Positions 1 through 5,513 of a stretch of DNA of 7,535 nucleotides are shown here, piece by piece. Where the stretch lies: NCBI GenBank assembly GCA_030152275.1, contig JASLHF010000271.1:1-7535 (forward strand), in the 5' to 3' direction. Both the position numbers and the translations under genes were made by a program. The notes under the pieces were generated by a model, which saw only the letters and a program-made list of their open reading frames with translations, did no database searches and had not been told where the DNA came from. Position 1 is the stretch's first letter. Every line of letters begins with the position of its first letter. The stretch comes from Acinetobacter sp. (lineage in GTDB: Bacteria; Pseudomonadota; Gammaproteobacteria; Pseudomonadales; Moraxellaceae).

Positions 1-91
1 TGGCGGTGAGAGAGGGATTCGAACCCTCGATACGCTATAAACGTATACACACTTTCCAGGCGTGCTCCTTCAGCCACTCGGACACCTCACC
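1..91 (-). tRNA. tRNA-Ser (anticodon GGA)
   Basis: Read on the minus strand, this is a complete class II tRNA. The 7-bp acceptor stem pairs (GGTGAGG with TCTCACC, last pair G-T), followed by discriminator G and an encoded CCA. The T arm carries the GGTTCGAATCC signature, and a long variable arm (the TATACG...CGTATC region) is typical of serine tRNAs. The anticodon loop is CTGGAAA, so the anticodon is GGA and it reads UCC and UCU. The CCA end lies exactly at base 1, so the sequence downstream of the tRNA, where integrative elements usually insert, is outside this window. Confidence 0.97.
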
Positions 92-104
92 ATATGCGCC
101 GTGG

Positions 105-133
105 ATAATACCCAAAAAAAGCCATACTGCCAA
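105..133 (-). promoter_or_regulatory. Promoter of tRNA-Ser
   Basis: On the minus strand a -35 box TTGGCA (128-133, 5 of 6 to consensus) is followed by a 17-bp spacer and a -10 box TATTAT (105-110, 5 of 6). The mature tRNA starts 13 bases after the -10 box. The stretch between -10 and the tRNA begins CCACGGCGC. Such a GC-rich discriminator is typical of stable-RNA promoters under stringent control; that regulation is inferred. Confidence 0.75.
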
Positions 134-171
134 GCTGAAACAATTGATTTAGAGAAAAACTTTTGCCATGG

Positions 172-180
172 TGATATGAT
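172..180 (+). promoter_or_regulatory. Candidate extended -10 promoter for kup
   Basis: TGaTATGAT at 172-180 matches an extended -10 element (TGn followed by a box 5 of 6 to TATAAT). No good -35 lies 16-18 bp upstream, which is acceptable for extended -10 promoters. The start of transcription would fall near 187 and give a short leader of about 28 bases. TTGCCA at 163-168 could be a competing -35 with a poorer -10. No experimental support. Confidence 0.35.
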
Positions 181-214
181 TCGCAAAAATACTGTCTGAA
201 TTGATGACAATAAT

Positions 215-2095
215 ATGCAAAGTACTGCACAAAAAGCCGCCTTGCCCGCTATTACTTTAGCGGCCCTTGGGGTGGTCTTCGGCGATATTGGCACCAGTCC
301 GCTGTATGCGCTGCGCCAGTGTTTCCTCACCGCGCATCTTGCGATTTCAGAAGCTTCAGTGCTGGGTATCCTGTCGCTGATTTTCTGGTGCATGATGCTC
401 ACTATCAGCTTTAAATATGTCACCATCATTATGCGCGCAGACAACAATGGCGAAGGCGGCATTATGTCTTTGCTGGCGCTGAATCTGCGTACTACACTCA
501 TCAGCGAAAAGAAAAAAGTCTATCTGATTGCGCTGGGTTTTATCGGGGCATCACTATTTTTTGGTGACGGCATTATCACGCCAGCCATTTCTGTGCTTTC
601 TGCAATTGAAGGGCTCAGTATTGCCACACCCATTTTCAACCAATGGCTGGAACCGCTGTCGATTGGCATTTTGACTGGGCTGTTTTTAGTTCAGCGCCAC
701 GGTACGGGCACCATGGGTAAATTTTTTGGTCCGCTGACGCTGTTGTGGTTTTTAGCCATTGGCGGATTCGGCCTGCTCAGCATTTTTCAAACGCCGCATG
801 TGCTGCTGATGGTGAACCCGTATTGGGCGCTTAGTTTTGTATTTAACCAGCCTTATGTGGCGTTTTTAACCATGGGCGCTGTTATTTTAACCATGACTGG
901 CGGTGAAGCTTTGTATGCCGATATGGGGCATTTTGGCCGGCTGCCGATTCGTCTGGCATGGTTCATTATTGTATTGCCGTGCCTGTTGCTCAGCTATGCA
1001 GGTCAAGGCGCGCTGCTGCTGCGCAATCCTGATGCATTGGCCAATCCATTTTATATGCAGATCCCAGAATGGGCGCTGTATCCAATGATTGGTTTAGCGA
1101 CGGCTGCTGCAGTGATTGCATCTCAAGCCGTGATTACCGGCGTATTTTCAATGGTCAATCAGGCCATTCAGCTGCGTTATCTGCCGCGCCTGACTGTGCG
1201 CCATACGTCAGATGTTGAGCGCGGACAGATTTATCTGCCGTTTATCAACTGGACGCTGTACATTTCTGTACTGATCTTAATTTTGCTGTTTGAAAACAGC
1301 GCCAATCTCGCCAGCGCTTATGGTGTTGCCGTGACCATGACCATGCTGTGCGGCACCATTTTGATTTCGCTTTTGGCCTATGGCCTGTGGCGCTGGCCAA
1401 TTTGGAAAGTGGCGATTTTTGCTGTGCCGTTCCTGCTGATTGATATGGTCTTTGTCGCTTCGACTTCACTGAAAATTGTATCCGGCGGCTGGGTGCCGAT
1501 TTTGATTGGCGCAGCCCTGTTTACCATTTTAATGACATGGAAAGATGGACGTTTGCTGGTGTTGAAGCGTTTGGAAAAAGACGCGCTGCCGATTGACCTG
1601 TTTATCAAAAGCATCAGCATGGGGACTGAAACCAAATTTGTGCCCGGTGACGCCGTATTTTTAACCGGCACGCCGAATATTGTGCCGCACGCCATGCTGC
1701 ATAATATTAAGCACAATAAAGTGCTGCATGAGCGCAATGTGATGGTGACGGTTATCACCCGTGATATTCCTTTTGTACCGGCAGATGAGCGGAGCAATGT
1801 CGAAAAGCTGGATGAGCGTTTTTACCGCATTACGCTGTATTACGGCTTTAAAGATCAGCCAAATATTCCAGAGGCGCTGGAAAGCGCTTATAAAGAACTG
1901 GGCTTTGAATTTGATTTAATGCAAATCAGCTTCTTTATTTCGCGTGACCGCATTATTCATACTTTGGGTGAGGGCATGTCGCCGTGGCGGGAAAAGCTGT
2001 TTATTTCCATGCAGCGCAACACCAGTCCGGTCAGCGATTTTTATCAGATTCCGACCAACCGCGTGGTGGAGCTGGGCAGTCAAATCGAAATTTAA
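215..2095 (+). CDS. kup: Kup-family low-affinity potassium uptake transporter
   Basis: A 626-residue inner-membrane K+ transporter, probably a K+/H+ symporter as known for the KUP/HAK/KT (K_trans) family. The N-terminal signature GVVFGDIGTSPLYALR spans residues 19-34. The conserved RADNNGEGG follows at 74-82, then FGDGIITPAIS, GGEALYADMGHFG, GQGALLLRNP and SGGWVPI within a hydrophobic core of about 12 membrane helices up to roughly residue 445. The last 180 or so residues form the cytoplasmic tail, with HNIKHNKVLHER and the terminal NRVVELGSQIEI that closely resembles the end of E. coli Kup (622 aa). The length is full and no key motif is missing. The ATG at 215 has no clear Shine-Dalgarno sequence, but it places the signature at the usual distance from the N-terminus. 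The gene is monocistronic: a tRNA diverges upstream and a terminator follows 42 bases after the stop. Confidence 0.97.
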   Translation: MQSTAQKAALPAITLAALGVVFGDIGTSPLYALRQCFLTAHLAISEASVLGILSLIFWCMMLTISFKYVTIIMRADNNGEGGIMSLLALNLRTTLISEKKKVYLIALGFIGASLFFGDGIITPAISVLSAIEGLSIATPIFNQWLEPLSIGILTGLFLVQRHGTGTMGKFFGPLTLLWFLAIGGFGLLSIFQTPHVLLMVNPYWALSFVFNQPYVAFLTMGAVILTMTGGEALYADMGHFGRLPIRLAWFIIVLPCLLLSYAGQGALLLRNPDALANPFYMQIPEWALYPMIGLATAAAVIASQAVITGVFSMVNQAIQLRYLPRLTVRHTSDVERGQIYLPFINWTLYISVLILILLFENSANLASAYGVAVTMTMLCGTILISLLAYGLWRWPIWKVAIFAVPFLLIDMVFVASTSLKIVSGGWVPILIGAALFTILMTWKDGRLLVLKRLEKDALPIDLFIKSISMGTETKFVPGDAVFLTGTPNIVPHAMLHNIKHNKVLHERNVMVTVITRDIPFVPADERSNVEKLDERFYRITLYYGFKDQPNIPEALESAYKELGFEFDLMQISFFISRDRIIHTLGEGMSPWREKLFISMQRNTSPVSDFYQIPTNRVVELGSQIEI

Positions 2096-2131
2096 AACTA
2101 TTTTGAGTTTAAAATTTCCATCTGTTTCAAT

Positions 2132-2160
2132 AAAAAACCAGAGCTTTGCTCTGGTTTTTT
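2132..2160. terminator. Bidirectional Rho-independent terminator between kup and the convergent gene
   Basis: A perfect 7-bp stem CCAGAGC/GCTCTGG (2138-2144 and 2148-2154) with a TTT loop is flanked by six A on the left and six T on the right. It can therefore end transcription of kup on the plus strand and of the Ala/Gln-rich gene on the minus strand. Confidence 0.93.
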
Positions 2161-2191
2161 AGGCTGGTGATATAGGCGCGGATGGGCGCTG

Positions 2192-2902
2192 TTATTGCTG
2201 TGTTTCCGGCACGGCTAAACTGTCTGGCGCTTCTGGCGAAACTTGCAATGGCTGTTCGGCAGCAGGCGCTTCAGGCGCAGCTTGAATGGCTTGGTCTGCG
2301 CCTTCTGGCATTGCGCTTTCAGCATTTACCGGCGCATCGGCGCTGGACACAATAGTTGGGGCTGCTGCGGCTTCACCGTCGGCTGCCATGACGGCAGGAG
2401 CCTGAGCTTGTGCAGACTCTTGCGCTGCGGCTGCGCTGTCCGGCACTGCGCTTTGCGCGTCATTTTGCATGGCTTGCTGCATGGCTTGTGTCGCGCTGTC
2501 CTGATCAGCAGGCTGAGCTGGAGGCGCGATAGCTGGCGCATTCTGCATCGCGCTTTCATCTTGACTGCTGTTAAGCGATTCCTGCTGGGCGGCTTGCTGC
2601 ATGTCAGCGCCTTGAGGCAGTTCTGCACTGCTGCCGGTCTCTCTGCTGGCAGTTTGCTGCGGCGCGCCTTCAGCACTCTGCTGGGCTGTTTCCGGCACTG
2701 CAGCTGTTTGACTGTCGGCTAAACGGATTTTGCCGCTGGACAGCAATTCTTCCAGACTTCCTGGCTGGCCATTCACCGTGGTGCTGATTTTGACTTTAGA
2801 CAGGCTTTCCAGTGTATCGCCGGGCTGAACCGCGGGTTCCGCCAGCGCAGCTGCGCTCATTAAACCAGTGATTAGGCTGCAGCCGATAATTTTAAAATGC
2901 AT
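2192..2902 (-). CDS. Secreted Ala/Gln/Pro-rich low-complexity protein, function unknown
   Basis: A 236-residue protein I cannot assign to a family. Residues 1-21 look like a Sec signal peptide: Lys4, a hydrophobic core, and cleavage after AAALA, leaving EPAVQPGD as the mature N-terminus. Residues 22-62 are an ordinary-complexity segment (PGDTLESLSKVKISTTVNG, then SLEELLSSGKIRLAD). From about residue 63 to the end the protein is dominated by Ala, Gln, Pro, Ser and Glu, with local repeats such as QAMQQAMQ, and is likely disordered. It has no cysteine outside the signal peptide and is acidic, so a periplasmic or extracellular disordered or linker-like protein is the best description. GGAG five bases before the ATG supports the start. 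The signal peptide and strong RBS argue that this frame is real, although its GC-rich composition produces long open frames in other registers. The gene converges on kup and diverges from the nuclease gene. Confidence 0.8.
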   Translation of the reverse strand: MHFKIIGCSLITGLMSAAALAEPAVQPGDTLESLSKVKISTTVNGQPGSLEELLSSGKIRLADSQTAAVPETAQQSAEGAPQQTASRETGSSAELPQGADMQQAAQQESLNSSQDESAMQNAPAIAPPAQPADQDSATQAMQQAMQNDAQSAVPDSAAAAQESAQAQAPAVMAADGEAAAAPTIVSSADAPVNAESAMPEGADQAIQAAPEAPAAEQPLQVSPEAPDSLAVPETQQ

Positions 2903-2952
2903 ACGGACTCCACTTCATTCTTCTTGATGGCATTTTTTCGTATTTTTACCTT

Positions 2953-2981
2953 GTCATAGATAAACTGCCGGATTCAATCAA
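2953..2981 (-). promoter_or_regulatory. Candidate promoter of the Ala/Gln-rich secreted protein gene
   Basis: On the minus strand TTGATT (2976-2981, 4 of 6) and TATGAC (2953-2958, 4 of 6) are separated by 17 bp, about 50 bases upstream of the ATG at 2902. Both boxes are mediocre, so this is a candidate only. Confidence 0.35.
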
Positions 2982-3098
2982 ACATACGCAAAAGGTCCAA
3001 TGCTCCTGACAAAGTCCTGCATAAGCGCGACATTTTGTTACACCAACTGCTGTTTTGTTGGACGGTTTTTGGACATTTGTTAAGCAAAGCAAAAAACA

Positions 3099-3117
3099 CT
3101 GCATATACTTCATGCAG
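3099..3117 (+). promoter_or_regulatory. Candidate -10 of the nuclease gene overlapped by a small inverted repeat
   Basis: TATACT at 3104-3109 (5 of 6 to TATAAT) is the best -10 box before the nuclease. TTGTTA at 3077-3082 resembles a -35 but is 21 bp away, which is too far for efficient use. The perfect inverted repeat CTGCAT/ATGCAG (arms 3099-3104 and 3112-3117, 7-bp gap) straddles this -10 box and could be an operator. Both readings are inferences from sequence alone. Confidence 0.35.
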
Positions 3118-3172
3118 GGCGCTTGCTAAGCTCGCGAAAAACTATCCTTTTTAAAAGTAATTGTTGTATCTA

Positions 3173-4258
3173 ATGGCAAAAAACAAGCGCAGTTCAGGCG
3201 GCCTCGGCCAGCTGTTCAATCAAAACAGCATCAAAATGATTTTAGGCGCTGTGGCGGCCGGCAGTTTTGCCTTTGCGTTTGGGCAGGAAAAAATTCAGCA
3301 GTTTGTCGGTGCCGTAACACCGTCCAGCTCGGCTTGTCTGGATCAGTTTTACCGCGATGTGCCGCCGTATTTGATGAAAGACAGCCTCGGCAAAAATAGT
3401 TATCCGCTGTGCTTTAATGGCTTTAATGTCATGTATTCAGGTGTGTCCAAGACGCCGCTTTGGGTGGCCGAAGCGCTGACCCCAGAGCGCCTGAGCCAAA
3501 AAATTCCGCGTGAAGACAGCTTCCATGAAGAAGAGCGGGTGAGCGCTGAACACCGCGCACTGCTGTCAGACTACCGCGCTTCGGGCTATGACCGCGGACA
3601 TATGGCGCCCAATGCGGATATGCCGAGCAAAGAGTCGCAGTTTGACAGTTTTTCGCTGGCCAATATGGTGCCTCAGGCGCCTAAAAATAATCAGCAGGTG
3701 TGGCGTGAGCTGGAAGAGGCGACCCGCGCTATGGTCACTCGGCAAAAACAGGATGTGTATGTGGTGTCGGGGCCGGTATTTGCAGCGAAAAAACTGAAAA
3801 CCATCGGCAAGGGCGTGATTGTGCCGACTGCAACCTATAAGGCGGTTTATCTGCCGAAAACTGGCGCGGCTGGCGCCTACTATGCGCCGAATGACAATTC
3901 GCTGCGGGTTAAAGTGGTCAGTATTTGTTATTTGGAAGAACAGCTGGGCATCAATCTGTTTCCGCAGCTGACAGAGGAGCAGAAACGCAATACCTACCAG
4001 CTGCCGCTGAAAGCCACTGCCGTTAAAGCCGGCAAGCCAATTGAATATTCATATTGGGATGCGCAGAGCCAATGCGCCGAAGAAGTCAGCAATGAACAGC
4101 TGCAGGCAGCGCAAAAGCAATTCAGCTCATCCAAAGCCGCCGCATCTGTATCATCCGATCAGCCGGCGCGCGCTGGCGGCAATACCGAAGCGCAAGACGC
4201 GATGGTGAAGCAGCTGATTGAGTCGCTGCTGCAGTATATTTTGCAGTTGTTGAAATAA
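3173..4258 (+). CDS. DNA/RNA non-specific endonuclease (NucA/Serratia nuclease family), exported or membrane-anchored
   Basis: A 361-residue sugar-non-specific nuclease of the beta-beta-alpha-metal superfamily (Endonuclease_NS), expected to hydrolyse DNA and RNA with one Mg2+. The core DRGHMAP is at residues 140-146, with His143 as general base. Asn173 and Glu181 sit in N-x3-W-x3-E (172-181). The His-Asn and His-Glu spacings of 30 and 38 equal those recalled for Serratia nuclease (H89, N119, E127), so the active site looks intact. Residues 22-37 are hydrophobic behind a basic N-terminus (KNKR, K21), giving a signal peptide or single membrane anchor. Four cysteines (55, 80, 252, 301) all lie beyond it, consistent with a disulfide-bonded periplasmic domain. 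A Ser/Ala-rich linker (about 315-340) leads to a predicted C-terminal amphipathic helix (342-361). Upstream in-frame TTG codons (3161, 3164) exist, but the ATG at 3173 is preferred although its Shine-Dalgarno sequence is poor. A possible biological role is nucleic-acid scavenging or degradation of incoming DNA. Confidence 0.92.
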   Translation: MAKNKRSSGGLGQLFNQNSIKMILGAVAAGSFAFAFGQEKIQQFVGAVTPSSSACLDQFYRDVPPYLMKDSLGKNSYPLCFNGFNVMYSGVSKTPLWVAEALTPERLSQKIPREDSFHEEERVSAEHRALLSDYRASGYDRGHMAPNADMPSKESQFDSFSLANMVPQAPKNNQQVWRELEEATRAMVTRQKQDVYVVSGPVFAAKKLKTIGKGVIVPTATYKAVYLPKTGAAGAYYAPNDNSLRVKVVSICYLEEQLGINLFPQLTEEQKRNTYQLPLKATAVKAGKPIEYSYWDAQSQCAEEVSNEQLQAAQKQFSSSKAAASVSSDQPARAGGNTEAQDAMVKQLIESLLQYILQLLK

Positions 4259-4264
4259 GCCTCC

Positions 4265-4297
4265 TGCATTAGGATGACATAGCGGCACCTCAATGCA
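4265..4297 (+). other. Intergenic hairpin between the nuclease and the small acidic gene
   Basis: TGCATTAGG (4265-4273) can pair with CCT-c-AATGCA (4288-4297), giving nine base pairs with one bulged C and a loop of about 14 bases. It has no T tract, so it is not a terminator. It could be an mRNA processing or stability element between two co-transcribed genes. It could also be chance. Confidence 0.3.
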
Positions 4298-4322
4298 ATA
4301 ACAACAACAGCAGGAAAAAACG

Positions 4323-4568
4323 ATGTTTAAGCCTTTTGAAAATGGCATAGAATCACATGCCATCCATGATTTAACCGTTGAAAATGCCCCAGACTGCGTC
4401 AGCATTTATGGCAATCTGCAATTGACTAAAGATCAGTCTGGCCTGGCGGCTGCTAAGACGCTGCAGGCGCTACTGAATGATGTGGTGGCTGCGCTTGAAA
4501 GTGAATCTGCGCTGCCGGAAAAAATAGACACTGCTGCTGGCGGTGAAATTGAAAATCCTTTTCTGTAA
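4323..4568 (+). CDS. Small acidic protein of unknown function
   Basis: An 81-residue protein that I do not recognise as a named family. It has no signal peptide and no membrane segment, so it should be cytoplasmic. It is acidic, with 13 Asp/Glu against 4 Lys/Arg. The middle suggests two beta strands (about 15-22 and 25-35, containing VSIYGNLQLT) followed by a long amphipathic helix (about 36-62), and the tail ends in ENPFL. AGGA lies 8 bases before the ATG, so translation is well supported. It starts 64 bases after the nuclease stop with no terminator between, and a strong terminator follows it, so the two genes are probably one operon. An inhibitor of the nuclease is one idea suggested only by position, size and charge. 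A conserved housekeeping protein of Acinetobacter is equally possible. Confidence 0.75.
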   Translation: MFKPFENGIESHAIHDLTVENAPDCVSIYGNLQLTKDQSGLAAAKTLQALLNDVVAALESESALPEKIDTAAGGEIENPFL

Positions 4569-4625
4569 AAGCGTTGCTGATAATCCTGCCCGCGCTGTGA
4601 AAAACGTAAAATTTTGCTTAGAAAA

Positions 4626-4641
4626 TGTTCCACATGGAACA
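4626..4641. promoter_or_regulatory. parS-like ParB-binding site (one mismatch to consensus)
   Basis: TGTTCCACATGGAACA is a 16-mer that differs at one base from TGTTCCACGTGGAACA, a well-known variant of the chromosomal parS centromere bound by ParB. The left half-site TGTTCCAC is perfect. The right half-site reads TGTTCCAT on the minus strand, changed at its innermost base. The symmetry extends outward to ATGTTCC/GGAACAT. On the minus strand it translates as MFHVEH, the peptide typically seen when parS falls in an open frame. The site is intergenic, just before a terminator. Function is inferred. Confidence 0.5.
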
Positions 4642-4642
4642 T

Positions 4643-4670
4643 AAAAAAGCGCAGTTATCTGCGCTTTTTT
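4643..4670. terminator. Bidirectional Rho-independent terminator between the small acidic gene and aqpZ
   Basis: The stem GCGCAG/CTGCGC (4649-4654 and 4659-4664) with a TTAT loop is flanked by six A (4643-4648) and six T (4665-4670). It lies 80 bases after the small-gene stop and 16 bases after the aqpZ stop, so it serves both convergent units. Confidence 0.93.
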
Positions 4671-4685
4671 GCTTATAGGCAGGCG

Positions 4686-5372
4686 CTATTGCTCTTTAGC
4701 GGTAAATTTATAAATTAATGCGCCGATCACTGCGCCAATAATCGGCGCAACCCAGAACAGCCACAACTGGCTTAAAGCGGCTGTTTCTGCAAAAAATGCA
4801 ACACCCGTGCTTCGTGCAGGATTTACAGAGGTATTGGTCACCGGAATACTGATTAAATGAATTAAGGTTAAAGCCAAACCAATTGCAATGGGGGCAAAGC
4901 CTGCCGGCGCGCGCTTGTCTGTAGCGCCCATAATCACAATTAAAAACATGGCTGTCAGCACCACTTCAATTAAAAGCGCTGAAGTCATAGAATATTTTCC
5001 GGGCGATAAATCACCAAAACCATTGGTCGCGAAACCGCCGGTGCCGGCAAAGCCCGCTTGGCCGCTGGCAATTAAATACAGTACCCATGCAGCCAAGACT
5101 GCGCCAATCACCTGCGCCACGATATAGGGGATTAAATCTTTGGTGCCAAAGCGCCCGCCGGCCCATAAGCCAATGCTGACTGCCGGGTTGAAATGGCCGC
5201 CGGAAATATGGCCCAGCGCATATGCGCCAGTCAGCACAGTCAGACCGAAAGCCAGCGCGACTCCTGCAAAACCGATACCCAGTTCAGGAAAAGCTGCCGC
5301 CAGTACAGCGCTGCCGCAGCCGCCAAAGACCAGCCAAAATGTGCCGATCAGTTCCGCAATATATTTATTCAT
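4686..5372 (-). CDS. aqpZ: Aquaporin Z
   Basis: A 228-residue inner-membrane water channel of the MIP family, close to E. coli AqpZ (231 aa). The two half-helix signatures are HFNPAVS (Asn62-Pro63-Ala64) and SVNPARS (Asn184-Pro185-Ala186). The aromatic/arginine selectivity filter is Phe42, His172, Thr181 and Arg187, which is the water-specific set rather than the Gly/Asp arrangement of glycerol facilitators. Long stretches such as GTFWLVFGGCGSAVLAA and AGFAPIAIGLALTLIHLIS are typical of AqpZ. Six membrane helices fit the hydrophobic pattern. AAGGAG eight bases before the ATG fixes the start. It lies downstream of the AraC gene on the same strand, 141 bases away, with a candidate promoter of its own. 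It is expected to allow rapid water flux during osmotic shifts. No anomaly seen. Confidence 0.97.
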   Translation of the reverse strand: MNKYIAELIGTFWLVFGGCGSAVLAAAFPELGIGFAGVALAFGLTVLTGAYALGHISGGHFNPAVSIGLWAGGRFGTKDLIPYIVAQVIGAVLAAWVLYLIASGQAGFAGTGGFATNGFGDLSPGKYSMTSALLIEVVLTAMFLIVIMGATDKRAPAGFAPIAIGLALTLIHLISIPVTNTSVNPARSTGVAFFAETAALSQLWLFWVAPIIGAVIGALIYKFTAKEQ

Positions 5373-5440
5373 ACCTCTGCTCCTTGAGCTGTATTTTTCT
5401 GTGTGGAGTTTTTGTTTTACAGTGAAAAATTTAATTGATT

Positions 5441-5470
5441 TTTATGACAGCAAGATAATGAAAAACACAA
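5441..5470 (-). promoter_or_regulatory. Candidate promoter of aqpZ
   Basis: On the minus strand TTGTGT (5465-5470) and CATAAA (5441-5446, 4 of 6) are separated by 18 bp in an AT-rich stretch, about 70 bases upstream of the aqpZ ATG. The match is weak. Readthrough from the regulator gene upstream remains possible because I see no strong terminator in 5373-5513. Confidence 0.3.
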
Positions 5471-5513
5471 TGCCATAAAGCGGTTGGCAATGCTAGGTTT
5501 GGATAAAAAAACA

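Noticed and set aside
2243..2722. Long plus-strand open frame opposite the Ala/Gln-rich gene
   Set aside because: It is a by-product of the GC-rich repetitive codons of the minus-strand gene. It is Cys/Arg/Leu-rich without motifs, and it lacks the signal peptide and RBS support of the minus-strand frame.
2719..2840. LysM-like start (VQPGDTLESLSK) in the mature N-terminus of the same protein
   Set aside because: Only the opening PGDTL resembles LysM. The rest lacks the domain's second half, so I do not call a peptidoglycan-binding domain.
2879..2902. Lipobox-like IIGC at residues 5-8 of the secreted Ala/Gln-rich protein
   Set aside because: The cysteine is at residue 8, before any hydrophobic core, so signal peptidase II could not use it. 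The AAALA-EP site at residue 21 fits signal peptidase I better.
3161..3172. TTG start at 3161 for the nuclease
   Set aside because: It adds only four residues, and no Shine-Dalgarno sequence clearly favours it over the ATG at 3173.
4433..4642. Minus-strand open frame starting MFHVEH
   Set aside because: The start lies in the parS-like palindrome and the frame runs through a small gene on the other strand. No RBS or family resemblance; the MFHVEH start is the usual artefact of parS-type sequence.
5471..5489. Possible terminator of the AraC-family gene (TGCCA/TGGCA stem)
   Set aside because: The stem is only 5 bp with a 9-base loop, and an interrupted T run follows on the minus strand. It is too weak to annotate.
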